Below, piece by piece: positions 35,108 to 44,120 of a DNA stretch of 64,000 nt (positions are counted from its first letter, which is position 1; the number at the start of each line of letters is the position of its first letter). The position numbers and the translations under genes are program-made. Below the pieces are notes generated by a model, which was not told where the DNA came from, ran no database searches, and was given only the letters and a program-made list of their open reading frames with translations. This DNA is from Bacteroidota bacterium. GTDB lineage: Bacteria > Bacteroidota > Ignavibacteria > Tepidaquicellales > Tepidaquicellaceae. The stretch is taken from assembly GCA_018266835.1 (NCBI GenBank), contig JAFDZP010000007.1:62001-126000 (forward strand). Direction: 5' to 3'.

Positions 35108-36913
35108 ATGAAAAACCTCAGTTACATCTTTTTATTTTTAGTTCTCACAGGTATTGCCAATTTTTCTTACGGGCAAAAAATTGACGAAAAACTTTTATTC
35201 TCAGGCAACGGTCAAAACAACATTGACGCATTCAGTTATTATACAGACGGCAATGGAAACTATGCATTTGTAGAGTACGATAACAACACAAACCAATCCA
35301 GACTTGTCAGCAACAAAGGAAACTCCGATTACTACGATGTAGTAAATGCTGACCCCAAATTTGATAGAAGCGGAAACAACTACACAACCGCTTACAACTA
35401 CAGAAAAGATACTACATATCTTGCAGATGTAAACGTTCTGCTGATGAACGGCAAAAAAGTTGCCGAGCTTGCAACAATAGATTCTTATAATGCATTCATA
35501 AACAGCTCTGACCAGTACCAGACAGTTATTACTGACGGCGATAAGCAATATATTGCTAAATTCTCCTCTGACGGAAACCTGGTAAAAACCGGACCATATG
35601 ATTTCGTGAAGAGCATATATGCAGAAATAACCGATGCTCCTTCAACAATGGAAGGCGAAGATAAAATGGCACAGAATCTTTTCAAAGATAAGAACGGAAA
35701 CTACGGATATATTGTAATTCAAAACGGTAAGGCTTCTATAATGTTCGGCAACGATGTTACAAGTACAAACTACACTGATATACTTGAAACAAGCTTCAGA
35801 TATGATAAGAACGGAACACTTACTTACATTGCTAAGGGCAACGGATTATTTTATAGCGGTTACGGAAGTGAATTTGTTGTACAGGGTGATAAAAAATGGA
35901 ACGATTTTAGTTCTGTAAATCCACCTGTGAAATTCACAAAAGATAATATTCCTGTTTACACAACAATGGACTCGATAAACGAAAACACATATTCAACCAG
36001 ACTTGTTGTAGGAAACGATTATTATCCTGTTTACAGCAACGCTTCAAAGACAAGTCCTGTATCAGGTTATACAGGCGGAATTTTTGATATAAATATTGCT
36101 GATAACGGTAATATCACTTTCTCAGGACAGACACAGATTATATCAAAAAATCCTGATGGCTACGATGACTACACTTACAAAACTGTAAATGTTATAAACG
36201 GAATTGAAGGAAAGGGATATTTTAACCAGGGTGTTATCAAGTACAGTAAAGCAGGCGCAATGTTAGTCGCAGGCTCAGCTTCACAAAGCGATAAAAAAGT
36301 ATCTTTGTTCATGAATACAGGAAGCGATTCTAAAGTAGTAACAGAAAAAAAATATGACGGAATAAATGATTATGATTTTATCAACGGCGGAAGCAAATTT
36401 TATTATGTAGGAGTTACATACGGTGATTATGAAAAAGGCACAAAAGATAAGAGCGATGTTTATATCAATGGTGATTTAGTCGGCAAGTATGAAAATCTTT
36501 TAGGACAGGGAACAGATGAAGGAAATTTCAACAGCATTATTTTCAATTCTGCAGGTGATTATGCATTCGTTGTACAGAACTCAAACGAAAAGAAAGTTAA
36601 CGGTGAAATGACCTATGATTACACAACTGATATAGTTTCTAACAGAGATATCGATAGTCCTTCACTTCCAAATGGAAGAGATAAATTCTCCTATGTAGAT
36701 AATTTAAAATTCTTAAAGAACAGCAAACTATTTTATGTAGGTTATTTATATCCTACAGATGCAACTATGGAAAGCTACCTCGTTCTTGATAGCAAGATCT
36801 TAGGCAAACCTTACAGCTCTATAAACAATCTTAAATACAACAAAGATAACAACACCATTACTTTCAGAGCTTCGAGAGGAAATAATCTTTACGACGTTAC
36901 AGTAAGATTATAA
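35108..36913 (+). CDS. Exported repeat protein, probable beta-propeller
   Basis: The 601-residue protein has a signal peptide ending SYGQ (about residue 22). The rest consists of repeated short beta units with Asp/Asn/Gly turns (DGNGNYAFVEY, DKNGNYGYIVI, DKNGTLTYIAKG, NSAGDYAFVVQN) spaced irregularly, as in WD-like or NHL-like propellers. There is no T9SS tail and no lipobox, so it is probably periplasmic or secreted by another route. It stands alone on the plus strand with a terminator after it. Confidence 0.75.
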   Translation: MKNLSYIFLFLVLTGIANFSYGQKIDEKLLFSGNGQNNIDAFSYYTDGNGNYAFVEYDNNTNQSRLVSNKGNSDYYDVVNADPKFDRSGNNYTTAYNYRKDTTYLADVNVLLMNGKKVAELATIDSYNAFINSSDQYQTVITDGDKQYIAKFSSDGNLVKTGPYDFVKSIYAEITDAPSTMEGEDKMAQNLFKDKNGNYGYIVIQNGKASIMFGNDVTSTNYTDILETSFRYDKNGTLTYIAKGNGLFYSGYGSEFVVQGDKKWNDFSSVNPPVKFTKDNIPVYTTMDSINENTYSTRLVVGNDYYPVYSNASKTSPVSGYTGGIFDINIADNGNITFSGQTQIISKNPDGYDDYTYKTVNVINGIEGKGYFNQGVIKYSKAGAMLVAGSASQSDKKVSLFMNTGSDSKVVTEKKYDGINDYDFINGGSKFYYVGVTYGDYEKGTKDKSDVYINGDLVGKYENLLGQGTDEGNFNSIIFNSAGDYAFVVQNSNEKKVNGEMTYDYTTDIVSNRDIDSPSLPNGRDKFSYVDNLKFLKNSKLFYVGYLYPTDATMESYLVLDSKILGKPYSSINNLKYNKDNNTITFRASRGNNLYDVTVRL

Positions 36914-36940
36914 AATAGTTTTAAATAATTTTTAAATTCA

Positions 36941-36974
36941 ATCCCTTCTCTTTTAAATAAGAGGAGGGATTTTT
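36941..36974 (+). terminator. Terminator after the propeller-like gene
   Basis: The 12-base arms ATCCCTTCTCTT (36941-36952) and AAGAGGAGGGAT (36959-36970) pair with one wobble and are followed by a T-rich tail. It lies between convergent genes, but the T run favours rightward termination. Confidence 0.82.
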
Positions 36975-39400
36975 TATTTCCAGTCTGTAACATCTATCTT
37001 CTTTCCGTCGCTTTCTAGTATCAGCGCGCCGTCCAGATCCGTTCTATAAATTTCGCTGCCGAGTAACTTCAATCTTCTTAAAACTATATCTGAAGGATGA
37101 TTGTAAATATTATATAGCCCGCATGAAATCAAAGTAATCTTCGGATTACATTTAATTGCTAATGGAATCGTAGTAGATGTAATGCTTCCGTGATGACCTG
37201 CCTTTAAAATATCTGCGCTTAAAAATTTTCCGTAGCTGTTAACAATAAATCTTTCCGCCTCCTTCTCAGCATCACCTGTGAATAACACTTCCGTATCTTT
37301 ATATTTGAATTTTAAAACAACTGAGCCGTTATTCAAATTTGAATTAGAATAATCTGACGATAACTTTACGAATTCTTCATTGGGAAACAAGCAGTATAGC
37401 CTGAACTCATCTGACTTGATAACATCGCCGAACCTCATCACACTTCGGGGAATTTTCTTAGCTCTGATAATGCTGTCTATGGAATTTACATAGGGACTGT
37501 TATATCTTTGCCCGCTTTCAAGAATGTTATCTACCTGAAAATTTTCAAGGATGTACTTCAATCCACCTATGTGATCCATATGCAGATGAGTGTAAACCAG
37601 TAAATCAATTTTATCTATATCGTTACGTTTTAAATAAGGAGTAACAGTATTCTCTCCTGCATTGTAGTTAAAATTTTGTCCGCCGGCATCAATCAGAATT
37701 GTTTTTCCCTCAGGAGTTTTAATAACTGCGCAGTCTCCCTGCCCTACATCAAGAAATGCAATTTTTAAATTCCTATTAAAATCTAAATTCGTCAGATAAA
37801 ATGCGGCTATAATTAAAACAGCTAGAGTACCTCTGAACTTTAGATTGTATTTTTTAAGAGTGAATAGATTTATTATAAAAGCTAAATAGAGTACAAGATT
37901 CGCAAAAGAGAATTTATAAATATTAACGTAGCTGAACGGAAGCTGCGCAGAATATTTTATAAGCCAAAGCTGTGCTTTCAGGAACCAGTAATTCGTTTCT
38001 CCTATGATTGATGAGAGAAAATCCGAGAATATTCCGATAAGAATTTGTAAAAATCCCAGTGCAAGAGAGATGTTCGATGCCCAGACTGAAAATATATTTA
38101 CGAATAATGCAACGAGTGATAATTTGTTGAAGTAAAGAGCAGTTAAGGGAAGCGTCCCTATTTGCGCAGCTAACGTTATAAAGAATGTTACCATCATCCA
38201 GAATAAAAATTTCTTCCACAAGGTATTTGCCTTCACTCTTTGGATAAATAAATCTTCAAATCTTTTGTATAAGAATACTATTGATATAACCGCTGCAAAT
38301 GATAAAATAAAGCTTGGGTCAAATAATTGTTTTGAATCGTACAGAAGCATGAGCAATCCTGAAAATCCTATGACATTATAGATAATTATCTTCCGCTGGA
38401 TTTGAAATCCCGTGAGTATAATCACTCCCATAAAAGTTGCTCTTACAATTGAAGGCGAGCTTCCCGTAAACAGGCAGTAATAGAAAAGTAAAATAATAAT
38501 AATTATTAATCTGTAAGGCTGGGGAATTCTGAGAATAGAAAAAAGTATCGTAAGAAAAATAATAACGTATGCAATGTTCAGTCCCGATACAGCAATCAGG
38601 TGCATCACACCTGCATTGACGAAATCAACTTTCATTTCACGTGTTATATCCGTCCGTTCGCCTGTAACAATTGCTTTCAGAAATGCGCCTTCGTCACCGG
38701 GTACAAATCTGTTTATATTATTCAGCGCAAACTTCTTTGAAGGATAAATAATATACTTATCAAGAAAACCTAAATTATTCTTCGAAGTAACTTCATAAAA
38801 ATTGTAACCGTTTACTGTAAATATTTTATCTATTCCCTGCAATTGGAGATATCTTTTGTAATCGAACTCGTCGGGATTTCTCATTGGCTCCGGAGTACTT
38901 ATTCTTCCTATCAAACTTACCCTGTCCCCTTCCTCCAGTTCCTTTGCATTCTCTTCAATCTTCTGTCCGCTTTTGAAAATTCTTACTATCACATCTCCGG
39001 CAACATTAAAACTGTCCTTCATCGTAACTAAATTTTCCGACTCCAGAACAAATCTTACTCTCCCGGAATCGTAATCAGGAATATTTTTTATTATACCTGT
39101 TAACTGAACGTAATTATTTTTACCCGAATCAGGAAATTTTTTAATTGAGTTTGCTTCTGTTAAATTGAAATCTATGTTTGACTTAAATACTCCCGCGATG
39201 AAAATCAAAAGGAATAATAAGATGTGTCTGAAATTATTTTCCGGTGATTTATAAAATAAAATGAGATTAAAAAGGAATAATATTAAAACAGAATAGAAAA
39301 GATATTGAGCTGATAAGAAGAATATATTACCTGCAATCACACCCAGTGCAAAGACTATAAAAAATTTTACAGCAGGAATATTTTTCAGTAAATGCAGCAT
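36974..39400 (-). CDS. comEC: ComEC/Rec2 DNA-uptake channel protein
   Basis: ComEC forms the inner-membrane channel that brings single-stranded DNA into the cytoplasm in natural competence. The 808-residue protein has the three expected parts: an N-terminal region with membrane segments and an OB-fold (about 90-200), a central competence domain with many hydrophobic helices (about 235-515, beginning AIVTGERTDI and MHLIAVSGLN), and a C-terminal metallo-beta-lactamase domain with LDVGQGDCAVI, a THLHMDHIGG metal site and a KAGHHGS motif. Length is typical. It stands alone on the minus strand. Confidence 0.93.
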   Translation of the reverse strand: MLHLLKNIPAVKFFIVFALGVIAGNIFFLSAQYLFYSVLILFLFNLILFYKSPENNFRHILLFLLIFIAGVFKSNIDFNLTEANSIKKFPDSGKNNYVQLTGIIKNIPDYDSGRVRFVLESENLVTMKDSFNVAGDVIVRIFKSGQKIEENAKELEEGDRVSLIGRISTPEPMRNPDEFDYKRYLQLQGIDKIFTVNGYNFYEVTSKNNLGFLDKYIIYPSKKFALNNINRFVPGDEGAFLKAIVTGERTDITREMKVDFVNAGVMHLIAVSGLNIAYVIIFLTILFSILRIPQPYRLIIIIILLFYYCLFTGSSPSIVRATFMGVIILTGFQIQRKIIIYNVIGFSGLLMLLYDSKQLFDPSFILSFAAVISIVFLYKRFEDLFIQRVKANTLWKKFLFWMMVTFFITLAAQIGTLPLTALYFNKLSLVALFVNIFSVWASNISLALGFLQILIGIFSDFLSSIIGETNYWFLKAQLWLIKYSAQLPFSYVNIYKFSFANLVLYLAFIINLFTLKKYNLKFRGTLAVLIIAAFYLTNLDFNRNLKIAFLDVGQGDCAVIKTPEGKTILIDAGGQNFNYNAGENTVTPYLKRNDIDKIDLLVYTHLHMDHIGGLKYILENFQVDNILESGQRYNSPYVNSIDSIIRAKKIPRSVMRFGDVIKSDEFRLYCLFPNEEFVKLSSDYSNSNLNNGSVVLKFKYKDTEVLFTGDAEKEAERFIVNSYGKFLSADILKAGHHGSITSTTIPLAIKCNPKITLISCGLYNIYNHPSDIVLRRLKLLGSEIYRTDLDGALILESDGKKIDVTDWK

Positions 39401-39590
39401 TCTATTGTAAGGATTCAGGAAATATAAATTAATATTTAAAAAATTTATACAATAATAGTTGCATCTTTTAAAAGTTATTTATATTTTTGTACAGTAATTC
39501 TGACTCACCACTACTCCCTTAAAAAAAATTCCTTGACTCACTAAACGTTTTTATTTACTAAAAACATTCTTTTTACTATAACAAATTTCT

Positions 39591-39607
39591 GAAACATTTT
39601 TTGTTTC
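39591..39607. promoter_or_regulatory. Short inverted repeat GAAACA-N5-TGTTTC upstream of the exported five-gene cluster
   Basis: Perfect 6-base arms lie 24 bases before the ATG at 39631. It could be an operator or just a chance feature of an AT-rich leader. A reasonable ribosome-binding site (GAAGGTG) follows. No firm promoter can be assigned. Confidence 0.3.
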
Positions 39608-39630
39608 ATTAAATAAATCCCGAAGGTGTA

Positions 39631-40632
39631 ATGGCAACCCCAAATTGCAATCCTAAAAAGTTATTACTGTACTATGTCCTTTTTTTCTTTGTATCATTCG
39701 TATATAAAGAGCTCTACTCCCAGCAAATCGATAATGAGTATTTGGATTTTGCACCGCGAAGTCTAAGGACTACTCTTTCTGCTGACGGTAAAATCGGTTT
39801 TGGAAAAACCGATCCGGCATTCGGAATCAATCAGATAAGATGGAATACATACCTCACATTAAAAAATAATGTTGTACTGGGAGCTGAGGTAAAATCAAAT
39901 AAAGGTAATGACGCTTACTGGTATGAGTTTAGCCAAAGAACAACTAAGTTAAGCCAGTTGTATCTTCAATACAGCAATACTTATAAAGTTTTTTCTTTTG
40001 ATTTTACTTTTAATATGAGATTCGGAAAGCTTGAATATTATCCGAGTTATACTGAACCGCAGTTAATTCTAGATAACATCAACCAATATCTGAACCCGCC
40101 TTCATTTTACGGTGCGCTCTTCAGTGCAGATGCAATGTTCTGGAGACCGATAAATCTGGAGGGTCATTTCAACGCTAACTCTCCTGATGTAAAAAATGAT
40201 TTATATAAAGCAAACATCAACGATGCGTACCTTAGCATAAATCCAGAGACAAAATTTAAATTAGGTGCGCGTGTTTCTGCAGGAAGAATTCAGGGAACAA
40301 AGTACGGAGTGAACGAAGGTTATCTTTATTACTCACCATATATACAAAAAATTGTCCGCCTGGATGCAAGAATAGGAAAGTTACCCGGACTTGATGAAAC
40401 TCCATACGGAATTAGAATCGGGGGCGAAGGATACTTTAAATATTTTGCGCTTGGAGCTTACTACGAAAGAAGAATTAACCAGCAGAATGATGAGAAATTT
40501 ATCGGATTTTACTGGAGAATTATAAATCCTCCTGAGCTTGTAGGCTTTTTAAATTCCTATCAGATAATCTATGATACAAATAATGATATACTGAGATTCA
40601 ATATTCCTTTTTTAACAATAAATATAAAATAA
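39631..40632 (+). CDS. Exported outer-membrane porin-like protein (first of five)
   Basis: The 333-residue protein has an N-terminal hydrophobic signal (11-27, ending LYSQ). Then come alternating strands rich in Tyr, Phe, Asn and Gly (for example DFTFNMRFGKLEYY and LGAYYERRINQQNDEKFIGF), a pattern of an outer-membrane barrel. The C-terminus is unusual, ending LTINIK rather than an aromatic residue. It starts a five-gene run of exported proteins with gaps of 3 to 12 bases. The function is unknown. Confidence 0.72.
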   Translation: MATPNCNPKKLLLYYVLFFFVSFVYKELYSQQIDNEYLDFAPRSLRTTLSADGKIGFGKTDPAFGINQIRWNTYLTLKNNVVLGAEVKSNKGNDAYWYEFSQRTTKLSQLYLQYSNTYKVFSFDFTFNMRFGKLEYYPSYTEPQLILDNINQYLNPPSFYGALFSADAMFWRPINLEGHFNANSPDVKNDLYKANINDAYLSINPETKFKLGARVSAGRIQGTKYGVNEGYLYYSPYIQKIVRLDARIGKLPGLDETPYGIRIGGEGYFKYFALGAYYERRINQQNDEKFIGFYWRIINPPELVGFLNSYQIIYDTNNDILRFNIPFLTINIK

Positions 40633-40639
40633 AAAAAAT

Positions 40640-41104
40640 ATGACAAAAATTTATTTTATACTTTTTTCACTCATTGTTTTTGTTTCAGGCTGCTCTTCAG
40701 TAGATGTGAACGTGCTTGAAGTTTATAAGAAGGAATTCGGTAAAAATGCGCAGAGCAAAAACGATCCGACAAAACAATTCAATAATCTTGATTTAACGCC
40801 TGTTGGGAAATATGCAGGCAAAACGACTGACGGCGGGAAAATTTCCGGTAAAGTTGCAAGCGCTTCAAACTATGAAGTTGCCTTCGCTCTTATTTCATTC
40901 GGTAAAGTTGAAAAAGGAAAGGAAACAGTTTTCAGTAATCTTAAATCAGATTCAAAAGGAAACTTCGAAATAATAAATCTGGAGCCCGGAACATACAAAA
41001 TTGTTTCCATGCAGGTAGGTTACGGACTTACTATTATAGATAATATAGATTTAAATTCTCCAAATTCATCAAAAGATGTGGAATTAATTTTAAACAAAAA
41101 TTAA
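40640..41104 (+). CDS. Lipoprotein with carboxypeptidase-regulatory-like domain
   Basis: The 154-residue protein has a signal peptide and lipobox VSGC (Cys 18). After a linker, residues 65-150 form a beta sandwich with ISGKVASASNYEVAFALIS, SDSKGNFEIINLEPGTYKI and a final short strand, matching the CarboxypepD regulatory-like or transthyretin-like fold. Such domains are usually binding or folding modules on surface proteins. Gene gaps are 7 bases before and 3 bases after. Confidence 0.8.
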   Translation: MTKIYFILFSLIVFVSGCSSVDVNVLEVYKKEFGKNAQSKNDPTKQFNNLDLTPVGKYAGKTTDGGKISGKVASASNYEVAFALISFGKVEKGKETVFSNLKSDSKGNFEIINLEPGTYKIVSMQVGYGLTIIDNIDLNSPNSSKDVELILNKN

Positions 41105-41107
41105 AAA

Positions 41108-42220
41108 ATGAAAAAATTACTCGGTTTAATTTTTGTATTATTTATTTTCAGCAACTCTTTCGCTGCAGACATTTACAAAAATTATGTAGAAGTCGAAAAA
41201 AGCGTAAAATATTATTCTACCTCTCCCGGTGAAAATATAGCAAAAGACGCAACAAATGCGCCCTGCCCGAAATATAAATCATACCAAAGAGTAGTAATCA
41301 CCAGCAGTATTTCCGGCCAGATAAGTGATACCGGCTGGCAGGAAACAGGCACACAGACAACCTGCAGCCCTGTCACAACCGGCGAGGGGCAGCCTGTCTG
41401 CGATACAAGATTTTTTCCCGGAACATCGCTCGGTGACGGAGATGAAACAATTACAACATGCACAACTACTAAAACGGAGTGCGTTGAAAACTGTAATCCT
41501 CCACAATGCACTGCAAGCACTGCAACAAATACTATACAGATAACATTACCAAAATTAGATTTCATAAAAGAGAAGCTTGCAGCGGTTGCGCAGACAACCG
41601 GCTTCATCAAAAAATTTGAACTCACTGTATCAGGCGCGGTCTCAAGAAAAACAGGAGAAGAGTGCTGCCTTGCTGACCAGAACCAGCCGCCGGTAAATTA
41701 CACTGAATACTCAGGCTCTGTAACAGGACAGTTAGATGTTAAGCTTGCAATTCCCGGATGGTCGTGGAGTTTGCAAAGCGAGTGGCAGGGAATTTATAAA
41801 GTTAAAGCAGAAATTTCTTTAGGGCCAACGGTTACTGTTTCTCCTTCCGCAACATTAGGCATTACAGGAAAAATGTATGACGGAAATAAATGCCCTACTT
41901 GCGTAAGCGTGGGAGTAGGTGTTTCAGTCGGAGTCGATGTTAACTTTGAAGGTAATCTTGAATGCAGAGTGAGCGCATTCGAAGGAAGCTGGTTTGAAAT
42001 TAACGGAGCGTTTCAGTTACTTGCGCAGCTGGGATTAAAATCATCTATCGGAGTCAGCGGAACATATAACTGGGACGGATGTCCACAGGCGGGATTCCAG
42101 GGGAAATTTTCCTACGGTTCATTGACTGGATACGGAAAAGCCGCAGTTACAATCTGGGGAACTGAAGTAAGCTTTACAAGAGAAGTAACTCTGCTTGAAG
42201 GCGGCAACATACCTTTTTAA
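41108..42220 (+). CDS. Exported cysteine-rich beta protein
   Basis: The 370-residue protein has a signal peptide (to about residue 20, SFAA). The N-terminal half holds scattered Cys, including an ECVENCNPPQC cluster, and a later ECC. The C-terminal half is rich in Gly, Ser, Val and Thr in strand-like alternation (SVGVGVSVGVDVNFEG, FSYGSLTGYGKAAVTIWG) with a CPTC pair. I count 13 Cys, so disulfides are likely. The C-terminal half recalls the protein that opens the window at position 1 in character, though no alignment was made. It is third in the five-gene cluster. Confidence 0.72.
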   Translation: MKKLLGLIFVLFIFSNSFAADIYKNYVEVEKSVKYYSTSPGENIAKDATNAPCPKYKSYQRVVITSSISGQISDTGWQETGTQTTCSPVTTGEGQPVCDTRFFPGTSLGDGDETITTCTTTKTECVENCNPPQCTASTATNTIQITLPKLDFIKEKLAAVAQTTGFIKKFELTVSGAVSRKTGEECCLADQNQPPVNYTEYSGSVTGQLDVKLAIPGWSWSLQSEWQGIYKVKAEISLGPTVTVSPSATLGITGKMYDGNKCPTCVSVGVGVSVGVDVNFEGNLECRVSAFEGSWFEINGAFQLLAQLGLKSSIGVSGTYNWDGCPQAGFQGKFSYGSLTGYGKAAVTIWGTEVSFTREVTLLEGGNIPF

Positions 42221-42232
42221 TCTTAATTCTTT

Positions 42233-43306
42233 ATGAAAAAAATCTTATTACTAATTATAGTATTTACATCATTTAACTTATACTCACAGAATCTGAATAT
42301 AGAACTTAATAGCCTGCCATTTACAATACTCACTGATGTAAATGAGCCTGTGCTCGGTGCTTCAGTTACAACGGGAGTTTATTCAGCAGGTCTCGGACTT
42401 AATCTTGAAAGCATCATAGGTACTGACAATACTTTTACAAAACCTGAAGCCTTAATTTTGGCAGACTTTAAAGCTAAAAAGAACAGAGATAAAACTGCAA
42501 TGCTTTCCCTTTATGATGACGAAAGCAAGCTGATGGCAGATTCCAAAACTGACATTGATAAAGCCGCAGAAGCTTATAAAGATTTTAAGGACTTTGAGCT
42601 AATCAGCCAGAATTCCGTAGGAGATTTTCTGAGAATAAGATATAATCTCATCAGAAACAGCGGAGGATTTTCTCCCTGGGTTGCAATGATAAGAAAAACC
42701 AACGGAAGATATTACCTGACTGAAACAGTTCCTCTCACAGGATTATTTATTCTTACATCCTCATCGCATCCGAATAATAATTCTACTGCCCCTTACGTGC
42801 CGCTTGAAACATCGGGAATGGAAAAGCTGAATTTTGTCTCAGAAGGATTTTCTGATAAGCAGGGATATTCTGATGCTAAGGAAAAGAATATCGAAGTTTT
42901 TTTCAAATGCATTAAGGACGGCAGCTCATCACGATTTTCAATTCTTAACGATATGAAAAATGCTCTGCTAACAGGAGATAAAGATAAATATCTTAACACC
43001 TGGAATGCTGAGGAAAGAAAGATGCTTGCCGGCAACGATAATTTTGAAAGCAATTTTAATCTTCAGAAGGATTTTTATAATAGAGTAAAAGAAATTATCC
43101 CAATGGGATATTTACAGACAAACGATGAGAGCGTGCTTTTTTTCAAAGTTAAGATTGACGAAACAACATCAGTTTATCAGGCAATTCCTGTAATAAATAT
43201 CAATGGAAAGTACTTTTTAAAATCTGCTCTTAGCAATTATTACGGTTGGGCTATTATAAATCATCCGCTGGTAAAAGCAGGTATCTTTAATTTTTTAGAG
43301 AAATAA
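42233..43306 (+). CDS. Exported protein of unknown function
   Basis: The 357-residue protein has a signal peptide ending LYSQ (about residue 19). The mature part mixes helices and strands, with a middle block VGDFLRIRYNLIRNSGGFSP and a late block QAIPVININGKYFLKSAL that could form NTF2-like cone folds. That reading is only a shape impression. It lies 12 bases after the Cys-rich gene and 12 before the barrel gene. I do not recognise the family. Confidence 0.68.
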   Translation: MKKILLLIIVFTSFNLYSQNLNIELNSLPFTILTDVNEPVLGASVTTGVYSAGLGLNLESIIGTDNTFTKPEALILADFKAKKNRDKTAMLSLYDDESKLMADSKTDIDKAAEAYKDFKDFELISQNSVGDFLRIRYNLIRNSGGFSPWVAMIRKTNGRYYLTETVPLTGLFILTSSSHPNNNSTAPYVPLETSGMEKLNFVSEGFSDKQGYSDAKEKNIEVFFKCIKDGSSSRFSILNDMKNALLTGDKDKYLNTWNAEERKMLAGNDNFESNFNLQKDFYNRVKEIIPMGYLQTNDESVLFFKVKIDETTSVYQAIPVININGKYFLKSALSNYYGWAIINHPLVKAGIFNFLEK

Positions 43307-43318
43307 GTATACAGAATC

Positions 43319-44041
43319 ATGAAAATAATTCTATCCATAATATTAATTTTTTTTATCAGCTCCCGGATTTTTTCTCAGAATTTTTACGGAGTATCCGGTT
43401 ATATAAGAACACCCGATTCCAGAACCGTTCCCTTCAAAGCCGCTAATTTCGGAGCATCTATTGTGCACGACTCAAAATATATCGGTGAAGGAGACATGCA
43501 TCTTTCAACAGGTGAGCATTTTGTCTATGCATTGGGAATTTATGCAGCTGCAGGTGTATTGCCGGGCTTAGAAATAAGCCTGAGGCACGGACGTCAGCTG
43601 GACAGAGAAGGACTGGAAATTTACAGCGGAAGAACCATGAGTATAAAATGGAATCCTATTGATGAGTCTGAAAAATATCCGGCATTTGCAGTCGGCATTC
43701 AGGACCTTCTCGGAGGCTCGTGCTGCCGTGATTTTAACTCACTTTATTTTACTGCATCAAAAAATTTTAAAACCGGTAAACAGATACAGACTTATGCAAC
43801 TGTCGGACTCGGAACTAACCTCTGGACAAAAATAACAGGTTATGCTTATCAGAAAATAAAAGGTTTCTTTGGAGCTTTTGAAACAAATTTCACTCCGTAT
43901 TTTTCTGTTATGGGCGAGTATGACTCTCAGTTTTTTAACAGCGGAGTAAAATATAACTTCAAAAATTTTATTACACTGAGAGTACTCACAACACAATTCA
44001 AGTATTACGGTGTTATGACTGACATTAAATTTTCTCTTTAA
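43319..44041 (+). CDS. YjbH-like outer-membrane barrel protein (last of five)
   Basis: The 240-residue protein has a signal peptide ending IFSQ (about residue 20), then GVSGYIRTPDSRTVPFKAANFG. This resembles the start of YjbH/YbjH-type exopolysaccharide-linked outer-membrane proteins (tip-of-barrel motif GLIxTPxA). The remainder alternates strands and has Tyr/Gly-rich turns. Bacterial YjbH proteins are usually longer (about 700), so this would be a short version. It ends the cluster, 79 bases before the nucleoside phosphorylase gene. Confidence 0.6.
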   Translation: MKIILSIILIFFISSRIFSQNFYGVSGYIRTPDSRTVPFKAANFGASIVHDSKYIGEGDMHLSTGEHFVYALGIYAAAGVLPGLEISLRHGRQLDREGLEIYSGRTMSIKWNPIDESEKYPAFAVGIQDLLGGSCCRDFNSLYFTASKNFKTGKQIQTYATVGLGTNLWTKITGYAYQKIKGFFGAFETNFTPYFSVMGEYDSQFFNSGVKYNFKNFITLRVLTTQFKYYGVMTDIKFSL

Positions 44042-44120
44042 GTATCCCTGCAATTTTTCCGGCTCCCTGTAGTAATCTTGCCTTTATTAAACGGTTAATA
44101 ATCGATATTTTTACCGTTAT

